Part shown: piece by piece, positions 12,411 to 24,200 of the stretch
How positions within the stretch are numbered: position 1 is the first letter of the stretch
Layout of the letters: each line of letters begins with the position of its first letter
Source of the DNA: Tubiluchus corallicola
Lineage: Eukaryota; Priapulida; Priapulimorpha; Priapulimorphida; Tubiluchidae
NCBI GenBank assembly: GCA_030141605.1
Contig: JAQGDQ010000012.1
Location: 948,359 to 1,012,358 of the forward strand
Direction of reading: 5' to 3'
Length of the DNA: 64,000 nt
Notes under the pieces: generated by a model
What the model was told of the DNA's origin: nothing
Seen by the model: only the letters and a program-made list of their open reading frames with translations
Databases searched by the model: none
Program-made: the position numbers and the translations under genes

Positions 12411-15400
12411 ATTGATATTACAATAAATCGGTCACACTAATGTTTGGTTAGTTATAGTGATGCGAAAATTATAACATTAAATATAAAAAAAATCATGTTT
12501 TTAATTTTGATACTTCAGAAGTATCAATCACATCACAGTACTTTAGAAAAATGAAATACTATGTACTTTAATTACTTCAAAGTAAAACCACTTCCAGTAA
12601 AAGCTTTAGCAGCTAACTGAAGAGAAGCTGCTTCAAAGACCCAATAAACACTGTACGAACAACATATACAGCCATGTACTGTTATGATGGAATTAGAAAA
12701 CTAAAAAAATAAACGTTCATGCAAGCATATTATATTTGTGCAAGCTTTTACTGCCAGCTGTAAAAGTTTCAAGCATGTGCATGACTATACAGTATACAAT
12801 TAATATCATATAAATAGTTTAAACAATGATACCGATGTAATGACAATACTGTAGGCGCCGCTTAATAGACTCACTTTGAGACCGATGTGTTTTGACCCAA
12901 TTAATCGACTGAACCTATTAACCGATGGGTGTGGTATTACAGGTTGAGTAGTCAGCTTACAATGCACTGCAAAGGTTTATAATGAATTTTAGAAGTGAAG
13001 TAATGCCTAAATTCCTTTGTGCAGTTAAAAATTAGAAAACATATTTTAAAATATTAATTTATATAAGTGAATAAGCAATAAATTAAAAACTATACTTTTC
13101 TAAATCACAGACTTTTCTAAGTCTGTTTATTTACAAAAATTACTTCAAAGTCAGCTGCTTCATTTTCTCGCGAAGAAGTTGGCCCACAAAGCTCTCGTAA
13201 TTATAAAAACGTTGAAAATCTGTTGTTATGCGTGACTAAAACATTTCTGAATCGTCTGCTCACTTACATTGATCTTATTTGCTGTACGATATTTACTCTT
13301 GTAAGTCACAAGGAATACCAGCTGATTACTGTACCTGCATCTTTGCCTGCTAACTCATTAAGCCTGAAAGCATGATTTGCAATGAGAGTATCAAAAGGAA
13401 GCCGCCAGGCAAGTGATTAAATATTTAGTTTCCAGAAATTCTTTGTGTAACAGTGGGCGAGAGGGTAACAGATTCAAAACAAAAATTCAAAGCACACAGA
13501 TTCAAAGCAAAGCATGATAAACGTACCTGCTTACAAACAAAACGGTACTTAACATGATTGTTTCTGCATACATAGTGCACAAAAGGGAAGTAAAGATGAC
13601 ATAAAAGTAGAAAAGGCTCTTTGGGCACATACAAATATCTTATTTTAAGTAGGTGCAGGAAAAATATTGAGTCAATTATGAGGAGTTATTTGAGAAAATT
13701 ACCAATAGTTTTTATGTATATTTGAATAGAAGCGGCCCGTTTCAGGCGTTTTTGAGTCAATTAAGAGATTGAGTCTATTAAGCGGCGCCTACTGTATTAA
13801 ACAGCTTACTTGAAAGCAGCTACGGCACAAGGACCCGCAGCCAAAATCGAATCAGTCTCTTTACCTCCAAATGCACCACCTATAAAAAAACAGGAAAACT
13901 TGCCACAAGCTCACATTTTAGCCAACTGCAGTTAACTGTTAAATTTAATATTTTTACAAGCTGCTTTAATTCAAATAATAAATTCAACTATCTGTAGTTA
14001 AAAAAAAATTGGTGCTGATTTATGAATTTAATGGCTTCGTTTGCAAGATAAGAGGTTTGAAGCAAAATTTGCAAGAAAACAATACTGTTTTGACCAGGAA
14101 ACATCAAAAGGAGATAAAGACAGAGAGGGGGGAAAGCAAAAGTAACAGGAACCACTTTTCAATACTAGGTCAGACTAAAATTAAAAAAAAACTATTGCCC
14201 AAAAGTTTCAGCTCACATATGTCCATAAGACACTAAATAATATCGTATCACTACTCTTGCCTTTTACAAGCAAGAATTCCATAAATTTATGGAATAGAGA
14301 AACTGCTGAATGAATGAATAACCAATAGTAAACGTGCTCCACTTTTCAAATGATAATGAATGCATTAAAGGTAGGCTATAGTATTACTACTACAGTGGCC
14401 GCCGCTTATTGTGGACACCTCGGGCCAGCAGTGTATGTCCATATTAAGCGGCTGTCCATATTAAGCGAAGTGACCCATGAAGACCCTTCCCCTTCATTAA
14501 AAAAGGCAAAAAACTGTCTGTATCAACTCGTCTCCTGTTTTATTGAAAAAAAGAAGTCAGACGAGTTTGTTTGGCAGGAAACTTTTCTCTCAACCTTGAA
14601 CGGAAGGAAGTTATCACAGTTTCGAAGCTCTCAAGGCCACGGCAAACGGCGAACTGACTGATGCAATGACTCACACAGGCAGCAGAGCGGGAAGCTCTTT
14701 TCAATCACGCGCGCAGGCCGTGGTTGGCACGGCTGGTTCACGTGCCAAGAATGTTCGCTGTCCATATTAAGCGGCGGTTGTCCATATTAACCGGCGGATT
14801 TTATTAGGGGAAAATTCCATCCCTCGCGAGTTGTCCACAATAACCGGCTGTCCACAATAACCGTGTCCATAATAAGCGGCGGCCACTGTACTAACAAAAT
14901 GAAAGGAAATAAGAATGACAGGAAAATGTAATTATTGTCTTACCAAGTCTTTTTGTACGTGTGACAATTCTGTTTGCTGAAATTCCCAGAATGTTTGCAA
15001 TACTCATCTAAAATGGAGTTAAAAAAGGCTGAATTTACTATTTGAATAAAAAATTAAAAACTTCAATAACAAAGAAAGCGCTTTGAAATAAACTGTACAT
15101 GTAACAATTAGACGACACAACTGAATTTTGATGTCTTAAATCCAGTTTAAAAGCCTTATAAATTTGCCTAAAATTACACCACAGTTCAGAATGGTCACAA
15201 CATAACAGCTTTATTAATCAGCACTCACAAAAGAAACATTTTGCTTTTTTTGAAATATCAATCAGTCCCATTGAATTGAGTGAGTTCTTGATTTCGTTCA
15301 TTTATACACTTCAACAGTATAAAAGATTATTATGTAAGAGCTGTGTAGACAGAAAATTAACAGTTCCTGGTTCATCATCAAATTAATAGTTCCAGTATTT

Positions 15401-18400
15401 AATCTGCTGTTGATATTGTTGCATCAAAGCTGACAGCAAGTTTTCGCAGGAGAAGAGAGCAAATGCCTTACTGTCTAAAGAATAACTAGCAAGAATAATC
15501 CACTCTTAAATCTGCTTGTTCCTCTTTCCTCTTAATGGAAGGTTACCAAATATTTGAAAGATGTACAAAGGAAAAACACATGTAGGTGCTGCAAAGAATA
15601 AAAGCCAACATCGTTCTGCATTTTAGAGGCTCTCTGAGACCCAAAAGACAAAGTATTTACCTTGAAATACGAGAGAGTTCTCCTGAGACTTGTCATCATT
15701 AATATAGAAAAATGTAATGTGCTTCATAGTCTCAAAGATTGTAATATTTATTCAAAAGCTTTTGCCCTAGCAGGTCTCATCATCTGAATAGGAAGTGTCT
15801 CAGGCTACCAGCACTTTCTATTCAACTGATGAGTCCCCCTAGGGCAAAAGCTCCTGAATAAATATTATAATCTTTGAGACTATAAAGAGCATTAAGTTTT
15901 TCTCTGTTAAGTATTTACCTTATTATATTCAAAAACTATATAATTTAAGATATTTATTTTGGTATAATTGATAGAAAACTTATAAAAACTATCATGTATG
16001 TCATCAGTAAAAATTTCTTGCATTTTAGAGGCCTTAGCTTCTGGCAAAGTTGTGCATATTGATATTTTAAGATACAGGAATCTCTTGGAATTCTGAGAGA
16101 AATGCAGAGCAATCCCGCCGACTCAGTAAAACTATGCTATCCATCGCAATGACAATTTAGAAGTGAAAATATAGGCTATAACCCCATAATTGACATATTT
16201 GTGGAGTGTTCACACATGGTCACACATTATCGATTTTATTATAGATATTATTCTCTGCTTATAAGCTGGCTTCAGAAATGCTCTATATCTGTCAGTCAGT
16301 AAGCCAAAAACAGTAAAAAAATACTATTGGCGTAACACATTTGCACATTATTGATTATAATCCAATTTGTGAGCAAAATGTTTCGCAAGCTTTTGCAAGA
16401 TACACAATTATATGTGTTGTTTTTGTACGATGCCTTAAAGTGACCAACATTTGAAAGTAATAATGTCCTGAGAAGATATATTAAGTCTTAAAAACCTGAG
16501 TATAAAGTTAAAATGTTGTTGATGCACGCTTGGTTGCATTTCAAAACCAGGGCCCGTTTTCACAAAGCCGTCGCTAAGTTAACGACATCGTTATTATCAG
16601 TTTAGTGACGATTTTAGAGAGCTCGTTAGCGTCTGCATTGCACAAAACCATCACTATTTAGTGACAGAAATAGTGCTGAGCAAGGAGCAGTCGTTAAGCG
16701 ATCACTAACATGATCATAATAATTGAAGTTGTACAAAATGTACTAGCATACTAGCATAGTGATCTGAATTTGAGGGTTTCTGCCCTATAAATTTAATTCC
16801 CTTTGCTTATTTGTCCTGTAACAACAATTATACAACATTACAGGATTGTTTATTAGAATTGTTTGTTATGGGCTTTTGATGCACGGTAAAAATGGCACAA
16901 ATAAAAATGGTACAGGTAAAAGTGGCACAGCAAAAATTATGCAAGAAAAAGTGGCAAAGGAAAAAGAGCTCAAATGGAAAGATTGTAAGAAATGGCACAC
17001 TTGTAAAATATGAGTTTAGGTTAGGGTTAGGGGCATAATTATTTTAGTTATTTTTACCTCTGCCAAAGATGTTGTGCTTTAACACTATTTGTTTGTTTGT
17101 TTGTTTGGTTTGTTGTTTTTTGTCTGTTACATAGTAGTAAACCTATTATGCAAAAATAACTTAACTTCTATGAAGCTTTGTGGAAAAGGTAGCAGATAGG
17201 GTACAAAAAAGTGCATTTTGACACAGATTCCTGGACAGAGGAGATGAAACTTCCAAAATGGGAGTTTTTCACTTGTTTTTTTCCACAAAACTTGACTGAC
17301 CACCACGTACAAAAAACATTCGTGAAGCACGCCGTGAGGTCTCAGAAGGGATGTCATAGTTCTTTGGAAAGCGGAGGACTGGGCTAGAGAATAAAATAAA
17401 TAATTCTTTTTTATCATTTCCACCAGGACAAACAGCTATGAGTTAGTTCCAGGCTCTATTTCCCTAGAAGACAGAAGAGGGTCATCTTGGACATTCTTTT
17501 GGCTATAATTCAAGAACTGTAAAACCAACGAAGACGAAATTCGGATAGTGGATAGCCAGGATCACGGACATTACTGGCAGCAAATAAGATGTTGTAACCG
17601 TGCTTTATTTGGCAACCGAGAAAGCACAGCTTTTGAAAGAGCATTTCTTTCTCTACCGAAACCTGCTGTCTTTTTGAAGACGGTCATAAGTCATGCCGAC
17701 CAGAAGGCACCAAAGAAAATCTTAATATGTTAGTTATTTTATTTATTTAAATTTATTGACAATTATTAAAATTACAAGATAAAATCAAATAAAAAACGGT
17801 AATAAAAATGTGGATGACAATGTACACTAATAATACATAGTGATACATAGTAATTCAAATGATACTAACATGCAACGCAAAAATAACAAAAACAATCGAA
17901 TACGGAACATTAATGCTCAGTACTTATGCTTAGTTTCAAAATAGCAACAATAAAGTAGGATTTACAGAGTTCAGGTTAAAATATTTTAGTAGCGACTTGA
18001 TCCCAATACAGTAGATTATAATTCTATTTGTTTTTAAAGGTACTACTGTATAAACGAACAGAAATCATAAATGTTTCAAACTGACTGAGCAGACCATTAT
18101 CATATGCTGTTCAAATTTCGGGTTTTCATCTTTTATACAAGAGGCTGAATAGTATAATCTGATTATATTGATTTACACTTGTCCAAGTGATTTCTAGTCT
18201 TTAAAATTGTAAATTTTTCACAACGAACCTTTTCAGGAAATTTAGGCAAATCAAGTAATTGGTAGTCTCTACTTAATTGTACATTATTTAATTTAGTTTT
18301 TAACCGTTGCTGAATAATTTTATTTATTTGTTGGTGACATAAGCTCTTGCAGCTTGTAGTTGTATGTTTTTAAAACTGACGTGAAGTAAATGTTTATCTT

Positions 18401-21222
18401 ATCTTATCTTACAGTACGTCAATCCCATCGGAAGTATCGAGAATCTCTTAGTCTCAATAAGACAACCTGGGGATGTTGCTATGTTACAAAAATTGCCAAA
18501 AAGCAGGAAATTTAAATGCACTTAAATCAAAATTTAAAAAAAAATAGTTTAATGAACAAGCGTTTAATGCGAATGTAGCACATCAGAAATTACTGTGCTA
18601 GACTATTATAGCTTTTACGCATGCAACCTCAAAGTATTTAATAACAGTACTGCGAAACCGTATTCCTAGTTTGGTCAGCCTCAGTGTAGTTACTTATATA
18701 TGGTTTTATGACATATGCGCACGGGCAGTATGAAGTTCCTGTAGCAGTTTCTTCATGGCTTTAGTGACAGCGTTAGTGAAGGCGTTTAGTGATGGCTTTG
18801 TGAAACCGGCCCTTGGCTGGCTGACGTTTACTTTCCTAAGCTTTCTAATCATAATGGTAAACGATATCCTACATCTGGCTTAGCTTGCTACATTCTTCAG
18901 CAATAAATGCCAATCAAACTTGAAACTAGAAAAGCAAGCAAATCACATTGCAGAAAATGTTTTTTGAGTAATACCAGCAATGTGAAAAATGCGAAAAGCT
19001 ATGCTAATAATAAAACCACAATACTGCATATAATGATTCACATCTAAAAATTTAACTTTTATTAAGAAAGTTATTACCTGCACAGAAGCGGTATTTTGAG
19101 TTGAGGAGAGAATCTCCATCTCCGATTTTTCTCCTGTAGGAACACAAATAGCAGACTGATTTTCCATGTAGAAATGTTGCTGTCCACCTGTCCTAAATTC
19201 TCCCTCTGCAATATTTTCAAAAATTAGCCTTGTTAGTATATCTCAGTACTATTTTAAGGACTGGATGTATCAGCTTTAAAGGTAAAAGTAATTTGACGTG
19301 ATTTCAGAAATAGTGAATTATTCTTACTGAATGATACCTAACTAAAGATACAAAAGTCATTTTACAGCTCACTGGCACTCAAGATGTGTGTTTACTCTTT
19401 TGTATTTAACAGCTGCATAATCAAACTCGATGGAACCATAACATACTTGAGAAAAAGTTTCAAAAATACTAACTGTTGCACACATTTTCTTTCTCACCAA
19501 AGCCATCTAACCCAACCTGCATAAATTCAAACTACAGCTGTTAGACATGTATATTCTTTCAATGAAACATAAATAAAACAAGTAAAACACCTATAATGTG
19601 TTTTGACCTGGCTAACGCATCATCAATGTGTCCTACATCGGCTCTTAGATGCACATCTTCAAAAGAATTTTCTTTAATGGCATCCTGTAAGAAAAAGGAA
19701 CTGAAACGGTATTAAACTGTGTTTTGCTGCTGGTAAAAATTATTAAAGAAAAGTTAAACAATATTTTAGATCGCAGCTCATTTAGCCTAAAATATACATT
19801 TCATTGTATAATAATTTCCAAAACTAGCTACAGAGCTAGTTTACCTGGCTAGTTGGCAGTCTGTTCTTGGCTAAGAAAGTTGTTGTTGTTTGTCTCAGTT
19901 AAACCATTTATTTGTCAAGAGTAGTGGAGCCATGATGAAAGTTTATTTTGATTATTCAGTCTCACTTTATTATTAATTTCTTTGTTTCCTTTTTGGCTCA
20001 AATTAGTTTGTTGTATTTTGTTATGATTTTTCTTACAGATAAAACATAATAAAGCTACTCGAACATGAATTTTTTTACTTTGGGCATCATGAAGTAGTAG
20101 TCTCTCACAGTGCACTTACATAATTTTTGTGCTAAAATTCTCCAGTACCAGATAGTGTGTAACAATGGCTGCATACATTAATAAACAGAAAAAGTAGATA
20201 CTCCTCCAATAAAACTGCCACAGCAGCTACAGTCATTTACAATAATGTTAAAAAAGTTATCATGATAGTTAAGCTTTTTATTTCTAAGATGCTACTGTTA
20301 CAAACAACATTGTCCAAGAACAATAACACAATACATGTTAGTATAAAACCGGTCAAAAACCCAGATCACTGTACATTAGCTTTTGCAAAGCCATGAAAAA
20401 TATTGTAAAGTACTACACCTATTTCCCACATCCAGAAATAATTATTTGAACCTCTGCTATCAATCATGAGAAATTAATATACACAAAATGATGTAGTTAA
20501 ATATACCTGTTTGAATGCAAAAGGAGTAATAGGAATAACGAAAATAACCGAGTTTCGTTTATAAACTTTGTAACTATATAGATGTATCCCATTTTTCATA
20601 CAGTCAAGCTAGCACGATACAATATGTATACAATTCAAGAACAATAAGTTAAAATTGTATAATACAGAAAATAAAAAGCCTTACAATATAATCAAAAAAT
20701 TAAGATGAAATAAAAATAGACTCAAATTTTAAGATAAGATCAGTAAAGCACCATTGTGTATGAACAATATATACAGCTATATATGATTTATTTCAATTAT
20801 GTTCATTTTTGTATTGATGGATAATACCTGACATTACCAAATAACTATGAAACACCATACAGAGTCACTTTAAACATCAAGCATATAGCAAGTATATAAG
20901 AAATAGCATAATTTCAATATGTTTACCTCAATTGTTAGAATGGCAGGTAGGTCCTCATACTCAATCTTGACCAATCTAGCAGCTCTCTGTGCCAATTCCC
21001 TGGACTCTGCCACCACTGCCCCAATCAACTCCCCTACATATCGAACCTCATCCTTAGCTAACAAAGGCTGATCGTAATCGACTGCTGCTATATTATTGCC
21101 AGGAATATCATGATAATCAATAAATGAAACCACACCAGGTGTAGCCAGCGAGGCACTTGTGTCAACAGATTTTATCCGTGCATGAGCGCTTCTAGAGATA
21201 ACTAGTCCGAGATGTAATTCAT
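4311..21222 (-). CDS. Gene A exons 13-26: molybdopterin (Moco) domain
   Basis: Exons: 21222-20927, 19684-19591, 19205-19078, 15007-14944, 13879-13810, 12357-12270, 11965-11879, 9235-9044, 7581-7436, 7164-6987, 6730-6527, 5652-5398, 4750-4583, 4484-4311. Motifs in order: [26 protein letters not shown] with Q763; [11 protein letters not shown] with E798; [89 protein letters not shown] with catalytic E1257. The C-terminus ends NLQMFYK without a peroxisomal SKL-type signal. Exon 20 opens ILGELLFH, aligning without gaps to human IMERALFH, which puts Glu at the Arg881 position. Confidence 0.91.
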
Positions 21223-24200
21223 CTGAAACAATAGAAATTAAAATTAGATGTGGGAATACTGATGTAAGAAATATTTCACGGTATTTGATTTAAAAGCAGA
21301 CATAGCTAGTAATGAAATCATGGGTACTAAGCACTGAACTTAGCACAAAGCACAGAAGTCTGTCAAGACACAGACATAGACATAGACATTTTATTTATCT
21401 CCTCATTTACACCAGAATACTAATAGACTATTATTGCTGTAGTTATTAATTAATCAGGATAAATTATGCATAAAGGAAAGAGTTAGGGGTGCAGGAGAAA
21501 GGGTAGCAAGACAAATTGGTCATCAAGTCAGCTGCCCTTCTCAGATTAGTGCAAATTGTAAAAAATTTGTAGCGCTGCTTATTAAACCATGTAATATAAT
21601 TATGAAGTAGGTTAAGAAAATCAACTGTTAACATAAATTTATAGGGGAATAACTAAATAGGCTATGCAACAAGGAAGCATTAAGATAAAATGAAAAATAT
21701 GAAATGATGATCAACCAAATACGTAAAGCATTTAACTAACCGATTAAAACATAAACAAACTAGAAAAAAGTCAAACCAAAAGAACAAAATAATACATAAA
21801 TAATAAATCAGTGAAGGAAGCAAAATATGCATGATAAAATCAAACTAAATATAATGAAACGTAAATATGTAATAGTGTTTAATCAAATTATGTTAAGCAT
21901 AATGCCGAAGGACTATGGAACACAGCAGCTAGTACAGAAAAATGGAGTAATGAAATGTGTAATATGTAAATGAACAAAATATGTAACGAAGTATGAGTAT
22001 GTGACTAAATAGACAATATGGCTCAACAAAAAATATAATAAAACTTAATGATAACTGTGAAACAATGAGCAAAATAATTATAATAAAGTGAATATATATG
22101 TAGTGACAAAAGCATAATATGCAAGCAAAAACATAAGTGGAGCAGGCAAAATTATAAAAAAAAAGTGTTGTAGCTGCTGGATTTGTTCGAAGATTATGTA
22201 AGACCTATTACAAATATACTTCAACCTATTGTATTGTGTGCTTACCTTCCCTTTTCATAGCTGAGAAGAAATAATAATAACAATTATACATTCTGATGAA
22301 AATATGTACTATGACAATATAATTATAGTTAATAGATTAGTACAAGGGGAATACATTAACACTAACAGAGATGATTTATTAGAAATAGATCTAGCAAAAA
22401 AGTCACACATTATAATTAGGAATAAGGATGGATTTATAGTTAATTATCAAATAGCTAAAGGTGCCATTTTTTTAGTTCATTAGGCAGACAGTTCCACTAC
22501 AAAGCGCCTTGATAAGTTAGAGATTTTTGCCCTTTGTTAGTATTAAATCTTTGTACATAGAAAGTTTGGTTACTGGCAAATCGTGTATGATACTCCTGCA
22601 TCTGGGCTACTGATTTATAGTAATTCTGGAAAATTTCAGGAAGCATATTATGTTTAAATCTATATAAAAATTTGGCCAACTCTAATTTATATATGTCCTG
22701 AAGTTTTAAGATTTTATGCTGGTGGTATAAAGGTGTAACGTGGGCTCTTCTAATTGTAACTGTCCAAAGCTTTATAAATTCATTGGTAAGTGAATAAAAT
22801 CAATAATTCAAGAATCAATAAATCAATAATCCCCTAATTACTAATCAAATAAATTGATTAGTAATTAGGGGATACAATGTGGAATGGGATGCTGAACCAT
22901 AGGTAAGTATGCTGTATCCTAAATACGGAGAAAATAAAGAAGATAGAAGTTTTTCGAATTATAATGCTTAATTTTTGAAAAAATACCTATAATTTTACTG
23001 GTTTTATTATCAATATATTGTATATGTGCTTTTCATGAAAGATCGTGATCTATTAGTACTCCTAGATATTTTATTTGTTGCACAGATTGTATCCTGGTAT
23101 TTCACATTGTCAAATTTAATGTCAATTTTTTACTTTTCTGGGATTACCAATCATCATATATTTAGTTTTGGAATAGTTAATACAAAGTCGGTTGGCTCTC
23201 ATCCATTGTGCTACTTTAGGTAATTCAACATTAAGAAATTCTTCTTGGTGATTTATGTTAGTATCAGAACTGAAAAAGTTAGTACCATCAGAAAAAGTCT
23301 AGTATGTAATTGGGTATTTAAAGGGAGATCATTTATGTAGAGTAAGAAAAAAAGGGGACCAAGAGTTGAGCCTTGAGGAACACCACACTGTACAATTGCC
23401 AGATCTGAGTTTTTATTCGCGATAGATGTATATTGTTTTCGATTGTGTAAATATGACTGCAGTAATTGAAGAGGCGGGCCTCTGATACCGTAGTGTTCAA
23501 GTTTGGCTAATAAAATATCATGTTGTACAGTATCAAAGGCCTTCGATAAGTCTAAAAATACAGCACAGGTGTACTTATTATGATCTATATTTTGTAACAG
23601 ATCGTCTATAAGTTTAGCAATAGCTAAGGCTGTGCAGTATCTTTTGCGCAACCCAAAGTGAAATCTAGAGAGAATTTTGTTGTCGTTTATAAATTTTATT
23701 AGTCTGTCATAAAGCAATTTTTCAATAATTTTGGAGACAGGTGAAAGTAAAGATATTGGCCTATAGTTAGTGGGGTTATCGGGGGAGTCGCCTTTAAAAA
23801 TAGGAATAATTTTAGCTATCTTTAAACAGTTAGGGAACGTACCTTCAGTAATAGCCTTGTTAAACTATTTAGTTAGACAGGGGAAATAATGAGACCAGCT
23901 GATTTGTAAAATGATATAGGAATATTTTCACGACCAGAGGCTTTGTTCTGATTTAAACTATTAATTGATGTATTTACTTCAGCTTCAATAATGGGCGTTA
24001 AGAAGAACGAATTTGGAAAGGACATTCTAGAAAAGACTTAAATGACAGTTGCGTGGGCTGTATTTTAGATGCCATACCAGGACCAACGGAAGCAAAAAAA
24101 GTGTTCATGACTTGACAGATATCAGTTATATCACTTGAGAGAATGCAATCTTTGTATACTTTTTTTTGGTGTTACGTGTTGATGCAATTTAGCATTGATT

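Larger units (their letters stand above)
16550..18812. mobile_element. PIF/Harbinger-like composite in gene A intron 15
   Basis: Left end GGGCCCGTTTTCACAAAGCC; right end reverse-complemented GGGCCGGTTTCACAAAGCC, with TAGTGAC and TAGTGATGG repeats inside both ends. About 2.26 kb. No transposase frame and no clear target duplication were found. The interior carries a 15-bp minisatellite (16887-16961), a repeat tail (17046-17180) and a LINE-like 3' tail (to 18414), so later insertions have enlarged it. The superfamily is inferred from the style of the ends only. Confidence 0.5.

Noticed and set aside
14350-14661. 103-codon plus-strand frame, repeated as 88 codons at 63332-63598
   Set aside because: It starts outside or within the MITE terminal repeat and runs through it. 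Conservation is explained by the MITE copies being near-identical.
17015-17032. TTAGGTTAGGGTTAGGGG, telomere-like
   Set aside because: Fewer than three clean units inside an AT-rich repeat-laden intron; chance or transposon-borne, not an interstitial telomere tract.
17127-17423. 98-codon minus-strand frame
   Set aside because: Lies in a dispersed repeat within the Harbinger-like composite and shows no family motif.
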